Below are positions 1-12,600 of a DNA stretch of 64,000 nt, one piece after another; position 1 is the first letter of the stretch; every line of letters starts with the position of its first letter. The DNA comes from Gordionus sp. m RMFG-2023 (Eukaryota; Nematomorpha; Gordioida; Chordodea; Parachordodidae), in NCBI RefSeq assembly GCF_954871325.1, contig NC_088776.1, positions 17,422,052 through 17,486,051 on the forward strand, in the 5' to 3' direction. The notes beneath the pieces were generated by a model that saw only the letters and a program-made list of their open reading frames with translations, did not search any database and was not told the origin of the DNA. Position numbers and translations under genes: made by a program.

Positions 1-889
1 TTTAAAACACTAATGTCTTTCATTAAGAACATATTTTGCTTTATAAATAACACACGAGTACTGAAAGGCAATGAATTATATTCTATAATGATTTTTAAAA
101 TTTTTGCAAAAGTATCAAAATATTAGTGTATTAGCATTTTGAACCCCCCCCCCCCTCCCCAACCCCTCCAGTTTTAATTTCATCTAGCTTATCAACGGAA
201 TTCGAATATAGATCTGAATGATTAATTGGTTTTCCAAATGAGTAATAAGTCTGGCTTAACAGACTATTCTCTTGCAAATTAATGTAGAATAAGTTACTCT
301 TGAATCTTGGGTATCATTGCTGCAATAATATTGCCGTGCTCGTAATCTTTTATCAATACCCTTAAGAAGGCAGTCTAGGGGGGTGACAATATTGTAAACT
401 AAACTTGCCCAATCTGTTAGGATTTATATAAACGGGATTAGATCCTGGGCTATTTTATCCTCTCTTTCAAAATTTTTGATGACGCTACTAAGGCTTCTTA
501 ATCTATATCCATTGATAAATAAACATCCCTCTTATCTAAACATCGAGCAGATTTCTTCCACTTACTTCTCGGGAAGCAACCTATTCTTATCCATCAATGT
601 AGTTTTATGAATTCTAAAAGGTTTTATTAAGGGATATAAGATACCTTCCCAATTCCCTTAAGAGAATATCTGCTATCTTATACATATTCTGTATGTTAAC
701 CTTGACCATTTAATTTTTAAAAAAATCATTTTTCCGCTTTTCATGCATCGTTCGTTGCATTAAGGCTTAGCTTATGGCAAGAGCAGCTTGGCTTTAGTAG
801 ATTAATCGTCAGTCAACCTTCTACGGGAGAAAAAGAAAAAGGTAAGATTCATAAGCAATTTATTTAAACCAAAAATAATTATAAATATG
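1..889. other. Gene-free stretch with a poly-C tract
   Basis: No intact gene is visible. A C-rich run begins near 144. On the minus strand, between about 230 and 700, short stretches read like old protein-coding sequence broken by many stops, but I could not match them to a family. The stretch lies on the 3' side of the minus-strand ADAMTS gene, so it may be intergenic or belong to its unresolved 3' end. Confidence 0.4.
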
Positions 890-896
890 CGTGGTT

Positions 897-1003
897 GAGT
901 TGTTAAAAGATACTTATCAAATATTGCTAGATGCAAATGCGAGACCTAAAAAGGTATCCAGATGCAGATATCATTTTTAGAAATTAGGAATTTTGCAAGT
1001 CAA
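897..1003 (+). repeat. Isolated hAT transposon end
   Basis: GAGTTGTTAAAAGATAC at 897 matches the terminal repeat of the hAT element at 8037-10213. It is followed by the same kind of subterminal sequence, with repeated GATAC/ATCCAGATGCAGATA-like motifs. No second end or transposase is seen nearby, so this looks like a truncated end. Confidence 0.5.
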
Positions 1004-1311
1004 TTTTTAAAGTATCACTAAATTTTTTTAATTTCTTTATTATTGAATTGATTTGAGCACCATTGTAAAAGATAAAAAACATTTGAATCTAAATAAAAAA
1101 CAGATGATAGATTAAATAATGAAGGGTATGAAGTTTGAAACAAAATAACAAAATTTATGTTTTACTTTAATCATCTCCATTAATTATAAAATAATAAATT
1201 ATAAAGTAAAAACATATTAAATTAACATTATAAAAGATTATAGTAAAAACTTGTATAAAAATAAAAACTAAAAAAAAATTCTTTTCAAAAATTGAAAAGT
1301 ATCATTATATC

Positions 1312-1539
1312 TGTTGTAGATATTAATAATATATGTATATTTAGATAAAATATAATATTATATATATAAAATGTCAATCATATGTTTTATTGATTGTGGA
1401 ATTAGGAATATATTATTGATTCATTCATTGATGATTATTGATTCGTGATGAAATTTTTCTTTTGTTTTTAATAAATTCGAATAAAATACAGTGTGTAAAT
1501 TATGTCTCCAACTATTAATTAAATGATACAATTATTAAA
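1312..1539 (+). repeat. 5' LTR of gypsy element 1
   Basis: Begins TGTTGTAGATAT and ends ACAATTATTAAA. It matches the 3' copy at 3784-4015 nearly throughout and is followed by the primer-binding-like TTGGTACC. Confidence 0.9.
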
Positions 1540-3783
1540 TTGGTACCATGACGATGGTAAAAAAACAGATTCATATTATAAGTGGATTGAATATGAAGAT
1601 GTTAATGGGTTAACAACCAAAGTTGTTATCAAAATATTAAAAAAAATTGTGGTCCAAATTCGGTATTCCTAAAACCATTGTGTCAGATGGGGGTCCAGCA
1701 TTTATTGAAAATTTTAAACATTTTTGTATCTCATTGCAAATAAAACATATGTTGGCTCCGACATATCATCCTAGTTCTAATGGTCAGGCGGAAAGAATGG
1801 TAGCCATAGTGAAAAATTGGATAAAAAAAACTAAATAGAAAAAACTGAGATTTGGATGGCTCAGTTATATTATAATAATTCTAAAAATAAGGAGGGTTTT
1901 ACTCCTGTGGAATTGTTTTTTTTTAGGTCGAAAGACCAGATTACCTTTAGATTTTCTTAAATCAAAGGGAAGTGTTAGTATATTACCATGTGATAAAAAT
2001 AACATAAAATTTCCTGTGGGACAAATGATCTGGGCTAGAATATTTGAGAATAAGAAAAAAAAATGGGAAAAGGGTTGCATTGTAGAAAATTTAGGAAACA
2101 AATTAAATTGTGTGGAGTTTATAGACGGAATTAAGGGAATCCGTCATAACGATCAATCGAAAATACGTAGATAAAGATATACTAATATTTTCAGATTGAT
2201 GTTATTCCCAAAATTAATGTATTATAAAATTGTGGTTATTCCAAAAACAATGTATTCTAAAATTAAGGTATTCTCAGATTTATGTTATTCTAAAAGTAAT
2301 GTTGAACCAAAACTAAGGTGATTATAAAATTAATATGTCCTTAGAATTATGTGAATATTAGTCTAATTATAAGATTTAACAATATTATGGTAATGATTAT
2401 TACTCAATTTATCATGATAATGTGATCTGGTTGACTCTTAGTTATTCTGTGACTTACTCAATTTATCATGGTAATGTGATTATGAAACTTAAAGTGATTA
2501 TCTGAATGTGACTAGGAAACTTAATGTGATCATCTTTATATGATTATATTATTCGATAATTATTTTTATTTTCCAATGATTCAAGTTGAGGTTTGACTTA
2601 ATAGTGTATTATATGACCAGTTGTTTTTTTTTAAAAAAAAATTTAAATCATGATAATCAAGTTATACATGAAAATTTGTAATTATATAGATGAAAATTGT
2701 GTGGTAAATATATAAATTTATTGGTTGAAGATAAATTTATGAAGTGTTGTTTATTAATGAATCTAGTTAAATTGTTTTATTAATAAAATTGTTTTTATTA
2801 TCTGATAAAAATAAAATGTAAAATAAAAACCAAACGTATGGTGTAAATTTATAAATTTATTTGTTGAAATAAATTTTTATTATATGTGGTGTATCAATCA
2901 ATGAAGCAAATAAAATGTTTTAATGAATAAAAATAAAATGGTCAATTAAGAACAGACAAAGGTTTGAAATATTTTCTTGTTTATAAGAAAACATGAAATG
3001 GTGTATTAGAGAAAAATAAAAGTTTGATTAAAAAAAAAAGAGGTATAAAGCATTATAATTTAAATATATTGTTTTTATTATAAAAAAATTTTTTTTTAAA
3101 GTTAATTTAATAAACACTAAGGAACTTCCACTTATTGATAGTGGAGAGTGTTACATAAAGATTTGTGATTCCCAAATCAGTGAAAGGTTTCGAGAGGAAA
3201 AAGAAAACACTTAAAACTGAAAGAAAATGTTTCCGGTGTTAAGGGACTGACCACTTGTTGGCAGAATAAGTGCCATCATATTTGTTAAAAAGAAAAATGT
3301 ATACCTCCAAATTCTATCGTGAGGAATTGGATGGGGATAGTCATCGTTGCTGCTCAAGTGATTATAATGCTAAGATAAAAAAAGAAAAGTTGAGACTGAT
3401 TAATTATAACAAAATGAACGAATTAGATTCCAGGTGGCAATCGAGTGTGGCCACCCAGGACTTATCAAGGAAATACTCAACAATCAAGCGATTGATTAAT
3501 GAACTCTATGAAAAAATCTATAAAAAAAGGTGATTCAGATCCAGCAAGTGAATGCAGTACCAGCTACTATATGAGACCTGGTAAAGAGGATCAATGTCTA
3601 ATTAAAGGCTAAACGAAAGATGGGGAAGAATTTACGGAGCAGAAATGGAAGAAATAAAATTGTTGAAACAAGATGATTAATGAAAAAATTTTGTATGTGA
3701 TAAATTTTTAATGTGTTTATTTTGTAAATATATGATATACATTTATTTAGTTATACATGTCCTTGGCCTTTTAGGGGTGGACA

Positions 3784-4015
3784 TGTTGTAGATATTAATA
3801 ATATATGTATACTTAGATAAAATATAATACTATATATAAAAAATGTCAATCATATGTTTTATTGATTGTGGAATTAGGAATATATTATTGATTCATTCAT
3901 TGATGATTATTGATTCGTAATGAAATATATTTTTCTTTTGTTTTTAATAAATTCGAATAAAATACAGCGTGTAAATTATGTCTCCAACTATTAATTAAAT
4001 TATACAATTATTAAA
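3784..4015 (+). repeat. 3' LTR of gypsy element 1
   Basis: Direct repeat of 1312-1539, a few bases longer through small indels. The target duplication ATATC follows at once. Confidence 0.9.
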
Positions 4016-4836
4016 ATATCCACAAAATCTCAAATATATATTTTTCCTTTAAAATTTACTTCGAAATATCCTCATTTACATAGTCTATAATGTGGAATGA
4101 AGTAAAATCGTAATAATTCTTCTTATTTGAATAAGACATTTTTTGTTTAAAACTATTCATCTCAACATTTAACCATTTTATAAAATTCGAATAATTATGT
4201 AATAAATATCAGAATTAAGAGAGAAAAAATTAAGAAGAACATTAACACAGCCTACTTTTAATTCATTTATATACTCTAATTAGCTTTCTAAATTTTCAAA
4301 ATTTATCATTAAATATTTAGTGATATGAAAAATGTTCAGAGGTCAGCAATTCATAATAAAATTTCAAGATTAAAAAAACCTACAGAAAGTGGATTTATTA
4401 TAGAATCCATTTTTATAAATTTTATTTAAACAATACATTTTCTTCTATTATATTATATAAATATTAATGTTGAGTCTATTATAATCTACTACCCCATGTA
4501 AATAGATTGTTTTGTTAATTAAATGAACAGAACTATGATTGGTTCTAACATTAAAAATAACACTTTTAACGAGGCGAGGAAATTATGAGAAAAATTGTCC
4601 TTATAATAATGTATAATGATAATTAACAACATTAATAAATTTAAAATCATCTGTCTTGAATAATATAAAAAATTACTACTTATATAAAATTAATATATTC
4701 ATTCATATTTATTTATCATGCCAGTCTTCCTTGCTACATAACTTTAACTTGATTAATGAAATAAATGGACAATTTGAAGGAAAAATAGATACATTTCGAA
4801 TATCTATATAATTATTTTAATGCTTTTAAATGGATA

Positions 4837-5010
4837 ATGAAAATTTTTGGACTGGAGACCGTTTATGATTTTGGTGTTTTAGTTGAGTATAAATTACATT
4901 TAGCTATCACTATATTATTTATTATACTGATGATTATAAAAAATTTACCATCTAAGATGGTTAAATTAAATTTAGAAGAGGATTTTGATGTTGTAAAAGA
5001 TTCCCTGTAA
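4837..5010 (+). CDS. Possible small membrane protein, 57 aa
   Basis: An ATG-started frame of 57 codons ends in TAA. It contains one strongly hydrophobic stretch (residues about 19-36, around AITILFIILMIIK) followed by a charged tail with LNLEEDFDVVKD. Two AATAAA signals lie shortly downstream, at about 5035 and 5112. I do not recognise the protein. In such AT-rich DNA a frame this short can arise by chance, and hydrophobic stretches are favoured by T-rich codons. The acidic, regular C-terminus and nearby polyadenylation signals are the only support. It could also be a remnant of the membrane-anchored gag seen in the gypsy copies here. Confidence 0.2.
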   Translation: MKIFGLETVYDFGVLVEYKLHLAITILFIILMIIKNLPSKMVKLNLEEDFDVVKDSL

Positions 5011-5130
5011 AAATTATTATAAACATAAATAGCTTAATAAAAACAACTAAGCCCAATCTCTACTCTTTTTTGTCTATTTCCCTGTAAAAATATATTGTAA
5101 ATATAATGTCTTAATAAAAAAAACTCAGCC
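5001..5130 (+). repeat. Tandem duplication carrying AATAAA
   Basis: TTCCCTGTAAAAAT at 5001 recurs at 5078 (period about 77 bp). Each copy includes CTTAATAAAAA and a following CTMAGCC. The small reading frame at 4837-5010 ends inside the first copy. Confidence 0.5.
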
Positions 5131-6097
5131 GAACTGGTGGAATCTATATTTTCGTCCATTATCAATCGGATGAGATATAAATTTTTCGCAACTCGGGTCA
5201 AAAATGTAATATTTAAATTAATAAATCATTAATTTACAAATTAAAATTCAATTTTAGAAAATAGAACAGGTATTTGTATTCGTATAAAATTAAAAAGGTC
5301 ATTTTAATACTAAATACCTATTATTTTTTAGCATTTAAATACTTTGTAAAATATTCGAATAAATATAAATAAAAAAAGTATTAAAATTTGGTATTTTAAA
5401 TCAAAATATTAGCGTTACCGCCCAACCTAGATTATATTCATGTAATGTTTGCATTATCAAAATTAAAAATCCTATTTCCAATATATTTTAAATATAATCA
5501 AGATACATTTTTTTAATCATAATCAGGTAATGTATGCATAATGTCAAAATATATTGTTAAACTCGAATTGTGAAGTGAACCAATATTTCATTAGTCACTA
5601 ATATTAATTATCCAAAAATTATAATATACAAAGATTATTATTAATACCTTTACCATATTTTTGCCACCCATTATTTAAAAATAAAACATGTTTAAATTTA
5701 ATTGGAAGTAAATAAACTCGGACAGATAAATTTGATACAAAAAAGAGGATTAAATATTTTTCATATTATAAAAAATGTAAAATAAAATTGTATTTAAAAT
5801 ATATCATAGTGTATATATATAGATATTCTTTAATAAAAATGTATCGTTGATATGATAGCGATACAATATTTTTGTATTCAGATAATTAACAACTCTATGA
5901 ATAATAGATCTAATAAATAAGTTACAAAATAGCATATTTAATAATAATAGAACACAAATAAAAGAACAATAGGTCATGTGAAACGACAAAAAGAAATTTT
6001 AAACAGAATCTAAGCCAAACTAAAGTTGGCGATCCCTTTTAAATAATTTAATCGACAAAATTTGCATAATCAAAATAATATCACAAATAGAGTAAAA

Positions 6098-6192
6098 CTG
6101 GATTCATAGTAGCGTCGGATTTCGGTTCAATCAAATGTCAATCTCATAAAAAATATAATAAAGACGGAAATGATATGTTACTATGAATCCAG
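6098..6192. mobile_element. Miniature inverted-repeat element (MITE), 95 bp
   Basis: CTGGATTCATAGTA at 6098 is repeated exactly in inverted form at the right end, TACTATGAATCCAG at 6179-6192. The inner 65 bp have no coding capacity. No clear target duplication is visible. It is consistent with a small non-autonomous DNA transposon of unknown superfamily. Confidence 0.55.
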
Positions 6193-6582
6193 CCTAGATA
6201 TCAATTAACAGGCAAAATAAAAAGTGAGATACAAATAATAAACACCAATTAACAGTAAAATTAAAATAATAAGCCAGATTGAAGATTCATTTATTAAAAG
6301 TGTATATACATTGAAGTCAGTTGTAATCAATGTAAATGGCTGTAGTAGATGCCACTGAAAAATATTTCATCTAAATGGCGTTTTTACATTTCATCTAAAT
6401 GCAGATCACATTTCGTTCCAATGTATGCACACTTATGCATTTTAATGAATGAATTGTCAGGCAATTGGGTGATAATTGAAAATGGTGTTATTTAATATAT
6501 TCACTTTTCTTTCTTTTTTTTACACTATTCCTTTCTTTTAATTTTTTATCAAAATTATTATATATTTTAATCAATCACATAC
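6193..6582 (-). other. Region after last clear GON exon
   Basis: The remaining part of the GON domain is expected here or further left. On the minus strand, fragments such as KCAYIGTKC (near 6395-6430) and LITTDF (near 6300-6340) resemble parts of a GON domain. I could not find splice sites that join them in phase to the exon ending at 6583, so no exon is called. Confidence 0.3.
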
Positions 6583-6671
6583 CGCATATTAAAAAATTCA
6601 GCATAATTTTCTCCCGATATCAAGGTAATATATTCTTTAGGGTTTGATGCATTCATATTGTGGCAATAAAT
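6583..6671 (-). CDS. ADAMTS exon f: GON domain core
   Basis: Acceptor TTGTATAG, donor GTATGTG; phase 0 to 2. It encodes [17 protein letters not shown] and [11 protein letters not shown]. The C-x-x-M...N-P-K-E-Y-I-T-L pattern is the most diagnostic GON motif I know and fixes the subgroup. A further exon must follow but was not found with confidence. Confidence 0.87.
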
Positions 6672-9600
6672 CTATACAAAAATAATAATTTTATTCTTTT
6701 AAATATATAAAATTTTTACTTTTCGCAAATTGTCTTGAACTTTCAAGCTATACGTGCCATCAATCGAGATATTCATTTTGTTTTTTAGTTCGAAACATGA
6801 TTTAAAAATGCCTGATTTCATGATTAAATTAAGTAAAAAAAATATTTTTACAAGTGGTTTGATTGCTTTTACAATTTTTGATAGCCTTTGGCCTCCTTGT
6901 GTGTAGACATTTGGAAGCATTTATCAATGTTTTGTGGTAATGCGATAACGAAGTGTTGGTTAATGTGATATTTGATTTATTAGTGCACCAAACTCTTCTA
7001 AATTTTAACCCAAAATTGCAACTATAAGTTGTACACTATAAAAAAAAGGTATTATAAAAGCAAAAAAAATTTAAGCAACTTTAGTCCAAGGAGAGGTTTT
7101 CCATTTGTATGAATCTGGAAACTGGGTAAAATTAATAGATCTATCACTTGAATATTTAATAAAATTAGGATAAATGGGCAAACATTCCTTCTCGTTTGAT
7201 AATAAATATTTGTTGCAGGAGCGTGTAATATTCGGCTTAGGCCTATGTTGACATAGTAATTCAGATACTATATTTCCTTTCATATCTATACAATCAACCC
7301 TTCGAGTTTCATATATCGCATCGCTTACTCCAGTATTTTTAAGGGAACATTTGTACTTAAAACACTAAAATGTTAAAAGTTATTCAAAATATTTGTTTGT
7401 TATACTCTAAATAAAACAACTTATGTCAATGAAAAAAAGTAACTTAACTTGCTCGGTAGACCAGTTATATATTTTCCAATCGTAATAAATGCAAAGATTA
7501 TTATTGTTGCAATATTTTAGAGTCAGAGGCTTCGTTAAAACATTGATGCATTTTTCGGAATGGATTTTAATACCTCCTAAATAACATATCACTTTTCTTG
7601 TCTTAAATCCTATTCCGCAGCTAGATGAACACTAAATTTTTTTACATTAATAAGTTATTAGGATTTCGATCATAATACTCTGGTTAATCCCCCCCCCCCT
7701 TCTCATCTTCCCCTTATAATAAACATTAACCAAAAATTCATACATTTAGTAATCACAAGATTATTTAAAAATAAATCTAATCGACGTATACTTTGATTTT
7801 TCTTAACATAAAGGATTCTGATTTATATTGCTGAATTCAGGGATTTGAACCGAACCCGAACCCGGAGAAGAAAACCCGGGTTTTTGGAAAAAATCTGAAC
7901 CCGAACCGAACCTGAACCCCGTTTATAAAATTTTCAAAATCCCAAACCGAACCCGTGAATTTTATTTGAATCCGGGTTCCACTGGGTTCAGTGTATTGTT
8001 TAAAGTCATGTCATATATTAAGATTTGTGTAAATACTAGAGTTGTTAAAAGATACTTTTTAAATGGATCTAGATACATATACACTAAAAATTTATCTAGA
8101 TACAGATATAGCTTCTAAAAAGTTATCTTAATACAGATACAATTTAAAATGTATCTAGGTACAGATACATTTTTTATTATACTCTTAGATAAGGTTTGAA
8201 TAAACCTAAATTAGGATTCTATTGTGAAAATTCATGAAATGATCTAAAAAATTTATTGACTCGATATCACAAAACAATTATGTTTTAAATATTTAATATA
8301 TATATTTTTTTTTTTTCTCGATTTTGTATATCATATCATATTATGTTAATATATATATTGATTTTTGTTTTTAAAATTTAAAATAACAATATTTATTTAT
8401 CAAAATATAACTAAAATAATAATTTTTAGATATTAATATAATATATGATTAATATAAATAATTATTATATATCATTAATAAAATAAAATAATAATTTTTA
8501 GATATTAATATAATATATGATTAATATAAATAATTATTATATATCATTAATAAAATAATATAATATATGATTAAAAATAATTATTAGATTTCAGTAATAA
8601 AATATTTTCAAAATTTTGGTTTAAGACATCCTCGTTTATCTGTAAAGACATTTTTAGCTATACTAAAAAGTCTTTCAACAGGGGCGCTAGAAGGGATTGT
8701 GGTGTTATATTTAACGAATAACATTTTTATATCAGGATATTGTTTAAAAATGATAAAATCTCGGCATTCATTTTTGAAAAAACTATTTAAAATTTGTTGA
8801 TTATCAGAATTTAAATCATTAACAAGTGGGATATTGAAAAAAATCGGATATTAAATTATTGGTTTTTTTCACAGGTTAATTTGCACTCATTTGAAGACTT
8901 TGATAATTCCTCAACTAATCTTTGTATTGTTTTTTTTTATTAAAATTTTCATCCATTTGCAACCATGTCCAATCTAGTTTAAAAAAAGGATGAAGTATAG
9001 TTGCCAAAATATTTTCATCTTCAAAAATTGTCTCAATAAACCTAGAATTATTAAATACTGATTAATTTATTAATAATTTACCTATCTTCAATTTAAGTAA
9101 GGCATTTAAGAGTGGTAAACAAAATTTTAGGTTTTTGTTTAAAATTTTTCAATTTAATAATGAGCTGGGAAATATGTTTACCGGCGATAGGCACTCCAAC
9201 AATCTGATGTTGTGCATATTAACGATGGTTCTATTAAACTTTTAATGATTTCTTTCTTTTCATTCTCCCATCTTTGAGAAATTCTAGCAACCACTGTCTG
9301 TCTACAAATTATATTTTTTTATGGAGCTAATGTTTTGATCATTTTTATAAATGATGGATTTGCAACAATTGAAAATGGCTGAATGCTATCTATAATAAAA
9401 TATTAAATCATCTAAATGGTTTAAGTTAAAGTCTGAGGTCTCTTGAAAAAAAATCAATGGACGATGAGCCTAGTCCAATATTTTCTTTAATAGATTTTTT
9501 CTCCTTCCCCTTTTTTATTTGGATTAAGAATGTTTAATGTTTTCTCTTAAAATTTAAAATTAAAATTGTAAACATTTATTTAGTATCTATACCCTTAAAT

Positions 9601-12600
9601 GTTTTACAATGTTGCAAGTTGAGGTAATGCTAACTGAAATTTTCATATTTTTTGGACATGGCAAACATTTTACTAACAGATATTTGTTTTCTTTATTTTG
9701 AGATATTATTTTAAAATATGGTCTATAAATTGACCATGGAAGAATGTCGTCATTTTCATCATCAATATTAATCTTAAAAATTAATATAATAGAATAAAAT
9801 AAAATACCAATTCCATTGCAATTAAAAATGGCAAATTCCTTGAGATGGATTATAATATCAGAATTTGCTTGTTATTGATAACTCGGACATAATATTTAAT
9901 TAATATTTATATATTCTTTTTTATATATAAGTTTTAATATTTTACATATATATATATAATTTTTTAATGTATATATTAATATTAATTTATAAGCTCATAT
10001 AAAATAAATTTTACACTCATGTATTTTTATTTATAATATAAAAAAGCGTTAAATAAAAGTATATCAAAATGTATCTTAAAAAGTATCTAAAAACATATAC
10101 AGATACCTCTAAAATAATATCTAGATACAGATACTTTAATCAAAAATTTATCTAGATACAGATACCACATTTTTATATCTAGATACTTGTATCGAGATAC
10201 CTTAACAACTCTGGTAAATACAAATATTTGTAGAGATTTTATAATATTTTCAAATTTCCAATTAAGTGAAGTGTTTATAAATTTTAAACAACTTAATGCA
10301 TATATGCCATTTTTAAAACTTATTTAATTTATTCTCAAAAATTCCTATTGGAGTGTTAATAAATTTTAAACAATTAAATTCATTTACGCCATTTTTAATT
10401 CTTAACTTATTCTCAATGATTATTAAGAGGAAAATGAAAGTCAACAAGTCAAGTAAAAATTATTATATTGGATATTGTTAATTTAAGGAAATATGTCATT
10501 AAATTTTTAAAATTGATACATGACTATGCTTTGTATTTTTAACTATATTTTGCCTATAAATAAAATAAAAAATTTATTTTTTATGCCAAATTTATGTCTA
10601 GTTATTATGATTTAAAAAATATAATTTTTTTTTATCAATTCAAAAATTGTTAAACCCGAGCTAAACCCGGGTTCAAAAATATTTTCCTGAACCGAACCCA
10701 CCTATATTTATTTTACCTTAAACCGAACCCGAACAAATATTTTGCCGGGTTCGCATCTATGGTTGAATTTATTGAAAAGGGTAATAAAGTTACAGAAATA
10801 TATCAATAAAGAAAAAAAATCGACGAAGATTCTATTTAGTTATCAGAGTTGGGAAGATCCTTGAAAATTTAAATATATATTCTATATAAAAAATGTATCG
10901 TATATAGATACGATTGTTTTATTAAAAATGGGTTCCATGTCAATTCAGCGAAACTTTAATCGCGAATGTCGTTTATCGCGAATTAATTTTATAGCAAAAA
11001 AAATATCGCGAATCCACATTAACGAGTATTTTTCCGCGAAAACAATATAGCGAATTTTTTATAGCGAAATCTCATCGCGAAACCTTTAAAGCGAATACAT
11101 TAGAGCGAAATTTTTATCGCGAATCAATAATCGAAAATTTTATAGCGAAGTCAATCTCGCGAAACATAAAATGCGAAGACAATATAGCGAAAACTATTTC
11201 GAGAAATATAACGCGGCCTATCAGTGGCGTATCCAGGATTTTCTTATAGGGGGGGGGGGGAGAATTTTTCTTGGGGCTTCGCCCCCAAACCCCTTCCAGC
11301 TTTCTCCCGGCCTTCGGCCGGGTCTTATGTTCTAGCTATTCTATTAAATTATTCATAATTTAATAATATTTTTAACTATTATTTACTAATTCGTGCTTAT
11401 GGATATTACAAGTCTATTTTTTATTATTTGTTAGGTATATTATATTTAATAAAGTTTTTTTAAATGTAAAGTTGACATAAAGTTTAATGACATTTTTTTT
11501 ATAAAATTTGCTTTAAAAACTAGCCTCAGCTTAAATTCTCATACAATATAAGTAGAATATAATTTTTTTATTGAAAATACTAATAGTAGTGTGTATAAAA
11601 TATTGACTAAAAAATATTTAAAAAAACAAGTTTTTTTAACTTCTTTTCAAATAAAATAATATACAAATTTTTTTATTAAATACTATAATTATAATGAGAT
11701 TTTTAATTTTCGTGGGAATGTTGCCAATTCATCAAGAATTTCGTTTGTCGTGGGAACCAAATATCTGTGGATATTTAACAGAGCTAACCCATTTAGCCGA
11801 GATTCGGAAGTAATACTTAGTAAATATGTTTTCAACCTCCTCAAGTTGGAAAAAGTCTTTTCATTCGTACATGTTGTAATAGGAAAACATGCAAGGATAT
11901 AAAAAAACTTCAAAATATTAGGAAATTGAGCCAAAGTTTCTTTACACCGATTGAGCGCTTCAATAGCATGCTTAGGTAAAATAGCTAATCGTAGTAAATA
12001 TTTATACCACAATTATTCCCTGATTAAATTTATTTCAGTATCTATATCATAGGAATAAAATTTTGCTAAATATTTAATTTTACAAATAGTGGCATTAGAA
12101 AACGAAGAAGGATCTTTGGGTAATAAAACTTGAAGATTGCTAAAGACTTGTTTTTTTTATCGATAAAAAAGTATCTAAGAATGGGATAAAAATAGATATT
12201 ATATAATATTCTTTAGTTGAGCCAATATTTATTTTACATCTCAATAATGACCTATATGCTAGACGAGGTTTAATTAGTGTTATATCATAAAATTTAGCCT
12301 TCGATTTAACGTCTAGAGAAATATTATGAAAATAATTATCTACATTCATTCTTATTGTATCTACCTGTTAATATATATTTTCCGCCAAATCAATAACCTG
12401 AACCAAATCTAAATTTGGTTTTTGTAAATTTCTACAAAGTAGTGAGCTAAAAATAATTTATTGATGCAACTAGCAGCAATGATAAACTCTGATTGATCAA
12501 TTGAATTCAATAATGATATCGCTTCTGACGACACATTACTTTTTTTCATGCTTAGCCTTATTTAACTTTTATTTCTATTTCTTCTGTTCTACAAAATGGA

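Larger units (their letters stand above)
1312..4015 (+). mobile_element. Ty3/gypsy LTR retrotransposon fossil, short copy (element 1)
   Basis: Two LTRs of about 230 bp in direct orientation bound the element. A 5-bp target duplication ATATC sits at 1307-1311 and 4016-4020. A primer-binding-like TTGGTACC follows the left LTR. The inside keeps an integrase region at about 1560-2150, with the SDGGPAF and SSNGQAER motifs of the gypsy integrase core, and a weak zinc-knuckle-like third reading region at about 3180-3560. At 2.7 kb it is much shorter than the three related copies in this window and is clearly a broken fossil. The LTRs are similar but not identical, so it is older than element 2. Confidence 0.9.
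4021..6097. other. AT-rich stretch, mostly featureless
   Basis: Apart from the small reading frame at 4837-5010 and the duplicated segment at 5001-5130, I see no gene, structured RNA or mobile-element end here. Composition is extremely AT-rich on both strands. Confidence 0.4.
7838..10761. mobile_element. hAT-like non-autonomous element, host of a nested hAT
   Basis: Left end CAGGGATTTGAACCGAACC and right end CCGGGTTCGCATCTATG are imperfect inverted repeats followed inward by reiterated GAACCCGAAC/GGGTTCGG motifs. An 8-bp target duplication flanks it, GCTGAATT at 7830-7837 and GTTGAATT at 10762-10769 (one mismatch). Without the nested hAT it is about 740 bp and encodes nothing. Its GGGTTCGGGTTC ends resemble those of the hAT at 55458-56432, which may be its coding relative. 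Confidence 0.75.

Noticed and set aside
230-700. Decayed protein-coding gene on the minus strand
   Set aside because: Short stretches look coding, but they are split by many stops and match no family I can name.
6300-6480. Final GON-domain exon
   Set aside because: Fragments resemble GON sequence, but no acceptor site gives an open frame continuing the phase from the exon ending at 6583.
10932-11221. CRISPR-like or other regularly spaced repeat array
   Set aside because: The repeated word is only 5-9 bases, spacing varies, spacers are not unique units of constant length, and the genome is eukaryotic.
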